Shown here piece by piece: positions 8,029 through 16,340 of a DNA stretch of 40,101 nt. Position 1 is the first letter of the stretch; every line of letters starts with the position of its first letter. The stretch is from Actinomadura sp. KC216. GTDB taxonomy: Bacteria > Actinomycetota > Actinomycetes > Streptosporangiales > Streptosporangiaceae. The notes below the pieces were generated by a model. It saw nothing but the letters and a program-made list of their open reading frames with translations. It made no database searches and was not told the origin of the DNA. Location of the stretch: contig NZ_SMJX01000040.1 in NCBI RefSeq assembly GCF_004348535.1, positions 1 to 40,101 on the forward strand, read 5' to 3'. The position numbers and the translations under genes were made by a program.

Positions 8029-9703
8029 CCCGGCGCTGCTCCTCATCGCCGGCGCGCTGCCCATTCCGCTACTGAACGGCCGGGTGCGCGCGGCCTGGAT
8101 GATGCTGCTTCCGCTCGCTGCGCTGGTGATCCTGTGGACTCTGCCCGAGGGCGTCCACGGCGGCTTCGAGATGCTCGGCCTTGAGCTGGAGCCGTTGCGG
8201 GTGGACGCCCTGGCGCGGGTCTTCGCGACGGCCTTCCTCGTGGCGGCCTTCATCTCGATGATCTACGCCCTGAATGTGCGGGACCGGCTGCAGCAGACCG
8301 TGATCCCCGTCTACGCCTCGTCCGCGGTCGGCGGGGCGCTCGCCGGGGATCTGCTCACGCTCTTCGTCTTCTGGGAGCTGGCCGGGCTGTCCTCGGTGTT
8401 CCTGATCTGGGCGCGGCGCACCGAGCGGGCCTACCGCGCGGGGATGCGCTATCTCGTCGCGCAGGTCGTCTCGGGCCTGCTGATGCTGGGCGGCATCGTC
8501 CTGCACGTGCGGTCCGGGGTCGGTGTGGAGTTCGGCTTCATCGGGGTGTCCGGAGCCGGGGGCGTGCTGATCCTCCTCGCCGTCGGGATCAAGTGCGCCT
8601 TCCCCGTCCTGCACGCCTGGCTGCAGGACACCTACCCGGAGGCCACCGTCGTCGGCACTGTGGCGCTGTCGGCTTTCACCACCAAGTTCGCCGTCTACGT
8701 GCTGGCCCGCGGCTTCCCCGGAACCGGGGCGCTGGTGTGGGTGGGCGTGGCGATGGCCTGCTTCCCGATCTTCTACGCCGTGATCGAGAACGACCTGCGC
8801 CGGGTGCTGGCGTACAGCATGATCAACCAGCTCGGTTTCATGGTCGCCGCGGTCGGGGTCGGCGGCGCGCTCGGGATCAACGGCGCGGCCGCGCACGCGT
8901 TCGCCGACATCCTGTTCAAGGGCCTGCTGTTCATGAGCATGGGCGCGGTGATGCTGCGCACCGGAACGACCAAGGGCTCAGAACTGGGCGGGCTCTACAA
9001 GTCCATGCCGCAGACCATGATCCTGTGCGTCGTCGGAGCCGCGTCCATCTCCGCGTTCCCGCTCTTCTCCGGATTCGCCACCAAATCGATCATCATGGAG
9101 GCGGTCGCGGAGGAGCACCGCACCGCCGTGTGGCTGCTGCTCCTGTTCGCCTCGGCCGGGGTCTTCCACCACGCCGGAATCAAGATCCCCTTCTTCGCCT
9201 TCTTCGCCCATGACCGGGGACACCGGGTCGCCGAGGCACCGCTGAACATGCGCGTCGCCATGGGCCTGGCGGCGGCCTGCTCCATCACCATCGGAGTGGC
9301 GCCGAACCTGCTGTACGGCCTGCTGCCCCACGAGATGGACTACTCGGCCTACACGGTTCCTCACGTGGTGAACCAGGTGCAGCTCCTGCTGCTCGCCTCG
9401 ATGGCGTTCACCGTGCTGATGCGGACCGGTCTCTACCCGCCCGAACTGCCCTCGGTGAACCTGGACGCCGACGTGCTCTACCGCCGCTACCTGCCCCGCC
9501 TCTGGCGCACGGGACTCCGGGGGGCGACGCACATGCGGGACCAGATCGGCAAACCCCTACGGCGGAAGGCGGAGCGCACCTCCACCATCGCCTTCCGGCC
9601 TCTGCAGGCGCGAGGGTGGCTCGGTGTGCCGTGGCCCACCGACGTCATGGTCATGTGGGTCGCCCTGCTTCTCGGCCTCTTCCTGCTGATTTCCTTGCTC
9701 TGA
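8018..9703 (+). CDS. Third D-type antiporter subunit
   Basis: 561 residues, ATG 8018, last gene of the operon. Complex I M/N-like proton-conducting transporter. Seen: TLFVFWELAGLSSVFLIW with the conserved Glu near residue 118; GIKCAFPVLHAWLQDTYPEA near 190, with Lys and the HAWL motif; VLAYSMINQLGFM near 265; and ADILFKGLLFMSMGAVML. SAFPLFSGFATKSI matches the late conserved loop. It is longer than the other two, with a basic soluble linker (about residues 490-535) before a last helix. No intrinsic terminator was recognised after it. Three D-type chains in one operon suggest an elongated ion-pumping arm. Confidence 0.9.
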   Translation: MTINPALLLIAGALPIPLLNGRVRAAWMMLLPLAALVILWTLPEGVHGGFEMLGLELEPLRVDALARVFATAFLVAAFISMIYALNVRDRLQQTVIPVYASSAVGGALAGDLLTLFVFWELAGLSSVFLIWARRTERAYRAGMRYLVAQVVSGLLMLGGIVLHVRSGVGVEFGFIGVSGAGGVLILLAVGIKCAFPVLHAWLQDTYPEATVVGTVALSAFTTKFAVYVLARGFPGTGALVWVGVAMACFPIFYAVIENDLRRVLAYSMINQLGFMVAAVGVGGALGINGAAAHAFADILFKGLLFMSMGAVMLRTGTTKGSELGGLYKSMPQTMILCVVGAASISAFPLFSGFATKSIIMEAVAEEHRTAVWLLLLFASAGVFHHAGIKIPFFAFFAHDRGHRVAEAPLNMRVAMGLAAACSITIGVAPNLLYGLLPHEMDYSAYTVPHVVNQVQLLLLASMAFTVLMRTGLYPPELPSVNLDADVLYRRYLPRLWRTGLRGATHMRDQIGKPLRRKAERTSTIAFRPLQARGWLGVPWPTDVMVMWVALLLGLFLLISLL

Positions 9704-10080
9704 CTCAACGCCACCGCATACGGGACGGGAAACAGCAGGAAGGGGGCAATCGAACAGGCGACAGCGTGACCGTGCCGACCTCTTTGCCTTCCTCGTTCAC
9801 CCCGGGCACGAGCCGCCGAATTCACGCAAGACGCTTTAAAAGGCTTTGGACGATGTGTAGCTTAGGGTTGTGAGCACATCGCAGGGTGCCGGTTCGGATC
9901 GGCCGGCCGCGTGCGTCGTCCAGGTAGCCGGACGACCTGCCGTTCTAGAGCTGCTCGCACCTTCCACGCCAGGTCCGGTGGGACGGCTGTCGTCCGCCCA
10001 CGCCGCGGCCCGCAAAGCCGATTCCGACCCGCCCCGTCCGGGAGCCGGACACCACCGCCGGTAGCTGCCGCAATTCCGTT
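9704..10080. other. Intergenic region with a possible small leaderless reading frame
   Basis: No convincing gene. A GTG at 9870 opens a 64-codon frame directly behind a promoter-like TTTGGAC...TAGGGT segment (about 9844-9866), which would give an almost leaderless mRNA. The encoded peptide (MSTSQGAGSDRP...) has no recognisable domain. Exporter genes of the type downstream often have a TetR gene here, and this might be its debris, but no helix-turn-helix can be read in any frame. Confidence 0.3.
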
Positions 10081-10118
10081 CGATCACGCCTTCGGAATAC
10101 GTGATCGTCGGTGATCAC
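10081..10118. promoter_or_regulatory. Operator-like inverted repeats upstream of ABC exporter
   Basis: CGATCACG at 10081-10088 is perfectly complementary to CGTGATCG at 10100-10107 with an 11-nt spacer. A further perfect palindrome GTGATCAC follows at 10111-10118. The same GATCAC core therefore occurs three times, about 80-115 bp upstream of the ATPase start. The layout resembles sites for a dimeric repressor such as TetR, which often controls this exporter type. No regulator gene is adjacent. Confidence 0.5.
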
Positions 10119-10195
10119 GCCTGCACTCCGGTGGGTTTCTCCTGTGTACCGGCAACTCCGTTTCGCTGTCGCATACCGACGCAGAAGGAGTCCCG

Positions 10196-11155
10196 ATGAA
10201 CGACCCCATCTCCATTACCGGCCTGCACAAGTCATTCGGTCGTACCCATGCTCTGGACGGTCTCGACCTCAACGTCGCCACCGGCGAGATCCACGGCTTC
10301 CTCGGCCCCAACGGCGCCGGGAAATCGACCACGATCCGCGTCCTGCTCGGCCTGCTGCACGCCGACGCCGGATCGGTCCGCCTCCTGGACGGTGACCCCT
10401 GGGCAGACGCCACGACACTTCACCGGCGGCTCGCCTACGTCCCCGGAGACGTCACCCTCTGGCCGAACCTGTCCGGCGGCGAGGCGATCGCCCTCCTCGG
10501 CCGGCTGCGCGGCGGACTCGACAAGACCCGCCTCGCCGACCTGCTCGAACGCTTCGAACTCGATCCCAAGAAGAAGGGCCGCGCCTACTCCAAGGGCAAC
10601 CGGCAGAAGGTGGCGCTCGTCGCCGCGCTGGCCTCCGACGTCGAACTGCTGATCCTCGACGAGCCCACCTCCGGGCTGGACCCGCTGATGGAGGAGGTCT
10701 TCCGCGACTGCGTCCTGGAACAGGCAGGTGAAGGCCGGACGGTGCTGCTGTCGAGCCACATCCTCAGCGAGGTCGAAGCGCTGTGCCACCGCGTCACCAT
10801 CATCCGCAACGGCCGCACCGTCGAGACGGGCACGCTCGACGACCTGCGCCACCTGACCCGCACGTCCATCCACGCCGAGCTGGCCGGCCCTCCGGACGGG
10901 ATCGCCGGGCTGCCCGGCGTGCACGACCCGAAGATCGACGGCAACCGGATCGACTTCGAAGTCGACACCGATCGCCTGGACGAAGCGCTCAAGCTGCTGA
11001 CCAGGAGCGGCGTCCGGTCCCTGACCAGCCGGCCGCCCACCCTTGAGGAGCTGTTCCTGCGCCATTACCAGGACGATCCCGCCCTGGCCGCGCCCGCGAC
11101 GCGGACCGTCCCTCCGACCACGCCCGGCGGGCGGCGCGGACAGGACGAGGCGTGA
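10196..11155 (+). CDS. ABC exporter ATP-binding protein (Rv1218c-like)
   Basis: 319 residues; ATG 10196 is preceded by AAGGAG about 6 nt upstream. Seen: Walker [10 protein letters not shown] near residues 38-46; a Q-loop region replaced by [17 protein letters not shown]; a degenerate ABC signature YSKGNRQKV near 129; Walker [13 protein letters not shown] near 153; and the switch His in LLSSHILSE. The C-terminal 100 residues form the extension usual in ABC-2 drug or antibiotic exporters. The YSKGNRQK signature and the pairing with a 547-residue permease resemble the mycobacterial Rv1218c/Rv1217c multidrug system and the tetronasin exporters. It should hydrolyse ATP to drive export by the next gene product. 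Its substrate cannot be told from sequence. Confidence 0.92.
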   Translation: MNDPISITGLHKSFGRTHALDGLDLNVATGEIHGFLGPNGAGKSTTIRVLLGLLHADAGSVRLLDGDPWADATTLHRRLAYVPGDVTLWPNLSGGEAIALLGRLRGGLDKTRLADLLERFELDPKKKGRAYSKGNRQKVALVAALASDVELLILDEPTSGLDPLMEEVFRDCVLEQAGEGRTVLLSSHILSEVEALCHRVTIIRNGRTVETGTLDDLRHLTRTSIHAELAGPPDGIAGLPGVHDPKIDGNRIDFEVDTDRLDEALKLLTRSGVRSLTSRPPTLEELFLRHYQDDPALAAPATRTVPPTTPGGRRGQDEA

Positions 11156-12798
11156 TGGCCGCCGCGACGGCGGTCGCAGCGCCGCCACGGCACCACCGCG
11201 CCGGCTCCCTGCGCGGGACCGCGACGCTCGTTCGGTTCACGCTGCGCCGTGACAGAGTCCGCCTTCCCGTGTGGATCGCCGCGCTGGTGCTCAGCACCGT
11301 CTCGTCAGTGTCGAGCTTCACCACCACCTACCCCTCGGCAAAGGAGCGGCAGGCCCGCGCGGACCTCATGGACTCCCCCACCGGCGCCGCGCTCGCCGGC
11401 CCCGGGCACGGCCTGGACGACTACACCTACGGTGCGATGCTCTCCAACGAGATGCTCCTCTACGTCGCGATCTTCGCGGCACTGATGAGCGTCCTGCTGG
11501 TGACCCGGCACACCCGGGCCGAGGAGGAGACCGGATGCGCCGAACTCGTCCGCGCCAACGCGGTCGGGCGGCACGCCCCGCTCACCGCCACCCTGACCGT
11601 GGTCGCCGGTGCGAACCTCCTCCTCGGCGCGCTGCTGGCCGTCGGCCTCGGTTCCAGCGGCGTGGAGTCCATCACCTGGACCGGCTCGATCGCCTTCGCC
11701 GCCGCCGTCACCGCCACCGGCCTGGTGTTCACCGGCGTCGCCGCCGTCACCGCACAGGTGACCGAGCACGCCCGGGGCGCGGCCGGAATCGCCGGAGCAC
11801 TGCTGGGCACCGCCTACGCCCTGCGCGCGGTAGGCGACATGAGCAACGGTGCGCTGTCCTGGCCGTCCCCGATCGGCTGGGCGCAGGCCACCCGCGCCTA
11901 CGTCGACGAGCGCTGGTGGCCGCTCGGCATCGCGATCGCGGTCACCGCGGCGCTGATCGCCCTCGCCTACCGCCTGGCCGCACGGCGCGACCTGGGCGCC
12001 GGGCTGCTGCGGCCGCGTCCCGGGCCGCCGACCGCGTCACCGTTGCTGTCCACACCGCTCGGGCTCGCGCTGCGGCTCCAGCGCGCGGCCTTGCTGTGGT
12101 GGAGCCTGGCGATGCTGACCGCCGGGCTGGTGTACGGGTCGCTGGTGAGCAGCGTGGAGGACATGGCCGCCGACAGCGGGACGGTCCGCGACTGGATCGA
12201 GGAACTCCCAGGCAAGAGCATCGTCGACTCGTGGCTGACGGTCATCGTCTCCATCCTCGCCATGATCGTGTCGGTCTACGCGATCCTGGCCGCGCAGCGC
12301 GCGCAGGGCGAAGAGTCCGCCGGACGCGCGGAACCGGTCCTGGCCACCGGCGTGTCCCGGACCAGGTGGGCCGCTTCCCACCTGACCGTCGCGCTGCTCG
12401 GCGCCGCCTTCCTGCTGCTGCTCAGTGCCCTGGGCCTGGGTGTCGCCGCGGCGGCCACGCTCGGCGACGCCGCGATGCTCCCCCGGCTGCTCGGTGCCGC
12501 GCTCGTCTACGTCCCGGCGGTGTGGATCACCGCGGCGCTGGTGATCGCCTTGTACGGGCTGGCCCCGAGAGCCATCGCCCTGGCGTGGGCGGTACTGGTG
12601 TACGCCCTGGTGGTCGGCACGCTCGGCGGGCTGTTCCAATGGCCGGACTGGATGGCCGACCTCTCCCCCTTCGGCCACGTCCCGCAGCTCCCAGGCGCCG
12701 AGGTCCGCGCGCTGCCCATCGTGATCCTGCTGGCCGTCGCGGCCGCTCTGGTCGCTGTCGGGCTAGCCGGGTTCCGCCGCCGCGACATCGTCACCTGA
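11155..12798 (+). CDS. ABC exporter permease (Rv1217c-like)
   Basis: 547 residues; the ATG overlaps the ATPase stop by one base (GTG at 11152 is an alternative adding one Met). The protein has about 12 hydrophobic segments in two similar halves. Each half begins with a basic cytosolic stretch and a first helix (TLRRDRVRLPVWIAALVLS; later LRLQRAALLWWSLAMLTAG). EEETGCAELVRANAVGR in the first half and GEESAGRAEPVLATGVSR in the second are the coupling-helix repeats typical of this permease class. It forms the membrane channel of the exporter. A strong hairpin 13 bp after the stop ends the operon. Confidence 0.92.
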   Translation: MAAATAVAAPPRHHRAGSLRGTATLVRFTLRRDRVRLPVWIAALVLSTVSSVSSFTTTYPSAKERQARADLMDSPTGAALAGPGHGLDDYTYGAMLSNEMLLYVAIFAALMSVLLVTRHTRAEEETGCAELVRANAVGRHAPLTATLTVVAGANLLLGALLAVGLGSSGVESITWTGSIAFAAAVTATGLVFTGVAAVTAQVTEHARGAAGIAGALLGTAYALRAVGDMSNGALSWPSPIGWAQATRAYVDERWWPLGIAIAVTAALIALAYRLAARRDLGAGLLRPRPGPPTASPLLSTPLGLALRLQRAALLWWSLAMLTAGLVYGSLVSSVEDMAADSGTVRDWIEELPGKSIVDSWLTVIVSILAMIVSVYAILAAQRAQGEESAGRAEPVLATGVSRTRWAASHLTVALLGAAFLLLLSALGLGVAAAATLGDAAMLPRLLGAALVYVPAVWITAALVIALYGLAPRAIALAWAVLVYALVVGTLGGLFQWPDWMADLSPFGHVPQLPGAEVRALPIVILLAVAAALVAVGLAGFRRRDIVT

Positions 12799-12811
12799 AG
12801 CACGTCCAGCC

Positions 12812-12853
12812 CCGCGGCGTGCCGTTCAACACCGCCCGAACGGCACGCCGCGG
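12812..12853 (+). terminator. Intrinsic-type terminator after the ABC exporter
   Basis: Perfect 16-bp stem: CCGCGGCGTGCCGTTC at 12812-12827 pairs with 12838-12853 around a 10-nt loop. It begins 13 nt after the permease stop. There is no pronounced T-run, as is common in actinobacteria. Confidence 0.85.
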
Positions 12854-12990
12854 CCATCACGGCCTGGACCACCGCCAGTGCACGGCTTCGGCCATGGAAT
12901 TCGCCAGCTCGCCGTGTGTTTCCCGTGATCAGCAGGGTTGGCGCTAGGCTGTGTGCACGATCAGGGTGGTTTGCGGTCAGGGGCAGATGG

Positions 12991-14049
12991 GTGTGGCCAC
13001 GGACGGATCGCGGCGATAGGGCATTTCTCGACGCCCTCCCCTTCGCCATGATGGCGGTGGTCGCGGTCGGTGACGTGCTGGCGGGACCCGGCGTCGGCTA
13101 TCTGCCGCTGCTGTCCTTGGGGCCCGCTTTCGCGAGTCTGTCCGCCCGCGTCCGCCGGACGGCCGCCGTGGGCGCGCTCGCCCTCGTGCTCTACGCCGTC
13201 TTGGCTCAATACGACAATCTGCTCGGTACCCGCAACAGCAACCTCACCTTCGTTCCGATCGTCGGGGTCGTCGCCGCCAGCATGCTGGCCACCGTCTACC
13301 GGGTGCGTCATGAACGCGAGCTGGCCGATGTTCGCACCGTCGCACAGGTCGCCCAGCGCGTCCTGCTGCGGCCCGTACCTCGGCGTGTGGGCCCGATCCG
13401 CGCGACCGTTCGCTATGTATCGGCGGCGGCCCAGGCGACGATCGGCGGCGACCTGTACGAAGTGGTGATGACACCGAATGGCGTCCGCGTCATCGTCGGC
13501 GACGTGCAAGGCAAGGGCTTGGAGGCCGTTGAGACGGCGGCTGTCGTCTTGGGCGCCTTCCGGGAAGCCGCCTACGACGAGCCCGACCTGCCCGGCCTTG
13601 CCGCGCGGATCGAGAAGGCCCTGGCGCGTCACCTCACCAGCGAAAAGTTCGTCACCGCGGTCCTCGCCGAGGTTCAAGGAAACGTGGTCACGCTGCTGAA
13701 CCGCGGACACCCGCCGCCGCTGCTGATCCGCTCGGACAAGATCTCCGAATCGCTGGACGCGTCGGAGCCCGCGCCGCCCCTGGGCCTGGGCGATTTCACC
13801 GCCGTCCCGGTCCCGGCGCAATGCCGGACGTTCGCGCCCGGTGATCAAATCCTGTTCTACACCGACGGGATCACCGAGGCGCGCAACAAGAAGGGCGCGT
13901 TCTACCCGTTGACCGAGCGTACGGAAATCCTCGACGCCGCCGATCCCGAAGCGGCGCTCGATGACCTGCAGGACGATCTGACCCGCTTCGTCGGCGCACC
14001 ACTCACCGACGACGCCGCCTTGCTCCTGCTCCGGCACCGAAGCCGGTGA
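12991..14049 (+). CDS. Membrane-anchored PP2C/SpoIIE-type serine phosphatase
   Basis: 352 residues from GTG 12991. The N-terminal part (about 15-110) has several hydrophobic helices, including LPFAMMAVVAVGDVLAG, AVGALALVLYAVLAQ and FVPIVGVVAASMLATVY. The cytosolic C-terminal part is a PPM phosphatase of the SpoIIE/RsbU type. Seen: IGGDLYEVV and VIVGDVQGKGLEA, whose Asp residues bind metal; LNRGHPPPLLI; ILFYTDGITEARN; and LTDDAALLLL. Such enzymes usually dephosphorylate STAS anti-anti-sigma proteins and so free sigma-B/F factors. A STAS protein lies at 26730. The start is uncertain: a longer frame begins at GTG 12916, but a -10-like TAGGCT at 12945-12950 would place the mRNA start after that, and AGGGGC precedes 12991. 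Confidence 0.88.
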   Translation: MWPRTDRGDRAFLDALPFAMMAVVAVGDVLAGPGVGYLPLLSLGPAFASLSARVRRTAAVGALALVLYAVLAQYDNLLGTRNSNLTFVPIVGVVAASMLATVYRVRHERELADVRTVAQVAQRVLLRPVPRRVGPIRATVRYVSAAAQATIGGDLYEVVMTPNGVRVIVGDVQGKGLEAVETAAVVLGAFREAAYDEPDLPGLAARIEKALARHLTSEKFVTAVLAEVQGNVVTLLNRGHPPPLLIRSDKISESLDASEPAPPLGLGDFTAVPVPAQCRTFAPGDQILFYTDGITEARNKKGAFYPLTERTEILDAADPEAALDDLQDDLTRFVGAPLTDDAALLLLRHRSR

Positions 14050-14326
14050 CTCGCGCCGCTCCCCCGAGCTCGGGCCGTCGAACCGCGATCACGCCGAGGC
14101 CGCGGACGCGGCCGGTTCCGCGCGGCCGTCCGAACCGGAGACCGTTTCAGGGCGTCGCGAGGCGGCGACCGCAGTCGCACTCACCGATCCGGGGCAACAC
14201 CGGCGGAATGAACGTCTCAAAACCGGGACAGCAGTCGCGAGCGATTCGCTCCGCCATGGGTCGCCGGCGCGACCGAACAGAGGAGAGCCAGGAATTCGGC
14301 AGGCACCGGAAGGGCCTGACCGCCTA
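14050..14326. other. Convergent intergenic region, no gene seen
   Basis: About 280 bp between the phosphatase gene and the terminator of the convergent symporter gene. The only long frame is Arg/Pro rich and lacks a ribosome site or any recognisable domain. Confidence 0.5.
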
Positions 14327-14365
14327 GCCCGTCCCCGCCGACGGTCGGCGTCGGCGGGGACGGGC
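14327..14365 (-). terminator. Terminator of the AGCS symporter gene, possibly bidirectional
   Basis: Perfect 15-bp stem GCCCGTCCCCGCCGA (14327-14341) against 14351-14365 with a 9-nt loop, starting 12 nt after the symporter stop codon. The convergent phosphatase gene may also use it. Confidence 0.82.
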
Positions 14366-14376
14366 CAGGGACGGCG

Positions 14377-15771
14377 TCAGGATTTGGTGACCTTGGTGGG
14401 GTGGTCTTCGGTGGGTCGTTGCTGGAAGTAGGCGCGGGTCTCGCGCCAGACCAGCGGGCTGAGGATCAGCAGGCCGACGAGGTTGGGCAGCGCCATCAGG
14501 CCGTTCATCACGTCCGAGAACGTCCACACCGCGGTGAGCGTGGAGACCGAGCCGATGTAGACCGCCACGATGAACACCAGCCGGTAGGGCAGGACCGCGC
14601 GCCTGCCGAACAGGTACTCCATGCAGCGCTCGCCGTAGTAGGACCAGCCCAGCACGGTGGAGAAGGCGAAGAACAGCACGCCGATGGTGACGATCACGCT
14701 GCCCCAGTCGCCGGGCAGGCCCTCATCGAACGCGCGGGCGGTGAAGGTGGCCGCGTCGTCCTCGCCGCCGGTCTTCCAGACGCCGGTCACGATGATCGTC
14801 AACGCGGTGAAGCTGACCACCACGAGGGTGTCGATGAAGGTCTGGGTCATCGACACCAGGGCCTGGCGCACCGGGTGGGTGGTCTTGGCCGCCGCGGCGG
14901 CGATACCGCCGGTGCCCAGCCCCGACTCGTTGGAGAAGATCCCCCGCGCCACGCCGTAGCGGATCGCGGCGGCCACCCCGGCGCCCACGAAGCCGCCGGT
15001 GGCCGAGGTCCCGGAGAACGCGTCGCTGAAGATGAGCCCGAACGCCCCGGGCAGCTCCTCGATCTCGAACGCCAGCACCGCCGCCGCGCCGACGACATAG
15101 AAAACGATCATGACGGGGACGAAGGCGCTGGTGATCCGGCCGATGGTCTTGATGCCGCCCAGGATGACCGCCGCGGCCAGCACGGTGACGATCAGGCCGG
15201 TGGCCCAGGGCACCAGGCCCCACTCGTCCTCGACGTTCTCGGCCACCGTGTTGGCCTGCACCATGTTCCCGATGCCGAAGGCCGCGATCGCGCCGGCGAT
15301 GGCGAAGAACCCGCCCAGGAACCAGCCGAGCCGGCCCCCGATGCCCTCGCGGAGGTAGTGCATCGGGCCGCCGCTCTGCTCGCCGGCGGCGTCGGTACGG
15401 CGGAACCGCACCCCTAGGAACGCCTCGCTGTACTTGGTCGCCATCCCGACCAGGCCGGTCACCCACATCCAGAACACCGCGCCCGGACCGCCCAGCGCGA
15501 TGGCGGTGGCCACGCCCGCGATGTTGCCGACACCCACGGTGGCCGCCAGCGCGGTCGTCAGCGCCTGGTAATGCGCGATGTCACCATCGACGTCGTCGTC
15601 TTCCTTGCGCTTGAAGAACGCCAGCCAGAACGCCAGACGGAAATGCCGGAACTGCAGACCGCGCAGCAGGATCGTCAGGTAGAGCCCGGTCGACAGCAGC
15701 AGCGGGATCAGCAGCCACGGGCCCCAGACAAAACCACTGACATCGGACAGAAAATTCTCGATCGAGTCCAT
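14377..15771 (-). CDS. Sodium:alanine symporter, AGCS family
   Basis: 464 residues from ATG 15771, chosen over a longer frame because GGTGG lies just upstream and family members start near here. A polytopic transporter importing alanine or glycine with Na+ (or H+). Seen: ALTTALAATVGVGNIAGVAT near residues 70-90 and GGPGAVFWMWVTGLVGMATK just after, both hallmarks; then the extended loop SGGPMHYLREG; FSNESGLGT near 300; ATKTTHPVRQ in slightly varied form (AAKTTHPVRQ); and GWSYYGERCMEYLFG near 395. Length matches the family. It has its own well-spaced promoter upstream and a strong terminator downstream, so it is a single-gene unit. It is the third sodium-linked transporter type in the window. 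Confidence 0.94.
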   Translation of the reverse strand: MDSIENFLSDVSGFVWGPWLLIPLLLSTGLYLTILLRGLQFRHFRLAFWLAFFKRKEDDDVDGDIAHYQALTTALAATVGVGNIAGVATAIALGGPGAVFWMWVTGLVGMATKYSEAFLGVRFRRTDAAGEQSGGPMHYLREGIGGRLGWFLGGFFAIAGAIAAFGIGNMVQANTVAENVEDEWGLVPWATGLIVTVLAAAVILGGIKTIGRITSAFVPVMIVFYVVGAAAVLAFEIEELPGAFGLIFSDAFSGTSATGGFVGAGVAAAIRYGVARGIFSNESGLGTGGIAAAAAKTTHPVRQALVSMTQTFIDTLVVVSFTALTIIVTGVWKTGGEDDAATFTARAFDEGLPGDWGSVIVTIGVLFFAFSTVLGWSYYGERCMEYLFGRRAVLPYRLVFIVAVYIGSVSTLTAVWTFSDVMNGLMALPNLVGLLILSPLVWRETRAYFQQRPTEDHPTKVTKS

Positions 15772-15812
15772 CGAACCACCGTCGGTATGGGAGCAGATGG
15801 GAACGCCTCCGG

Positions 15813-15841
15813 ACGCTAGCCGCACACTGCGCCCTTGTGAA
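15813..15841 (-). promoter_or_regulatory. Sigma-70-type promoter of the AGCS symporter gene
   Basis: On the minus strand TTCACA (15836-15841) and TAGCGT (15813-15818) are spaced by exactly 17 nt, 42 bp ahead of the start codon. Both hexamers are close to the actinobacterial housekeeping consensus. Confidence 0.65.
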
Positions 15842-16089
15842 GATCCGTCACTAACCCGTTACCCATACATGATCTCCACGAACATGCGAAAACGACCACC
15901 GCCGCGACTGTCGGCGCCCCCAACCCACGGCGACCGCTCGAAAGACGATCAAGCGGGGCCGGTCTGCGTCCAGGATGGGTACTCCGCGAATCGGCGAGCC
16001 CGGCGAAGTCCGCGCCGCCGGATCGACCACGCCGTTGGCGTCGACGACGCGGACACGGGAAAAGGTGGGACGAAAGACCCCTTCCTGCC

Positions 16090-16188
16090 GGGGGTCGGCT
16101 TGCGTTCCAGGCGTTCAACCTGGTGCTGCCCCTGACGGCCGCCGAGAACGTCGAGCTGCCGCCGGCGATCGCGGGCCGGCGGCCGGAG
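16090..16188 (+). pseudogene. Fragment of a LolD/MacB-type ABC ATPase gene
   Basis: The plus-strand frame reads LAFQAFNLVLPLTAAENVEL followed by PPAIAGRRPER. This is the Q-loop region of lipoprotein-release or MacB-type ABC ATPases, where FQxFNLLPxLTAxENVxLPL is conserved. No Walker A can be found upstream and no signature motif downstream; the surrounding sequence shifts out of frame. It is a leftover of about 33 codons in an otherwise gene-free 570-bp gap between the symporter and the carboxylate-amine ligase. Too short to function. Confidence 0.6.
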
Positions 16189-16340
16189 CGGGGAGCGTCC
16201 GGTGGTGGCGGGCCCCCGGCCAGCGCCTCGACCACCGCACGCGACAGCGGCCCGCGCGCTCCCGACAGCGCCGGAGTCGTCGCCTGCCCCGTTCCGGGAC
16301 TGCCCGGCAAACGGGTCCGGAGGGTCCCGCGGCCGCCCGG

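Noticed and set aside
9870..10064. Small plus-strand frame with GTG start behind a promoter-like site
   Set aside because: No domain, no helix-turn-helix in any frame and low complexity; kept only as a note in the intergenic entry.
14401..15417. Plus-strand frame of 338 codons opposite the AGCS gene
   Set aside because: Shadow; the minus strand has clear transporter motifs, promoter and terminator.
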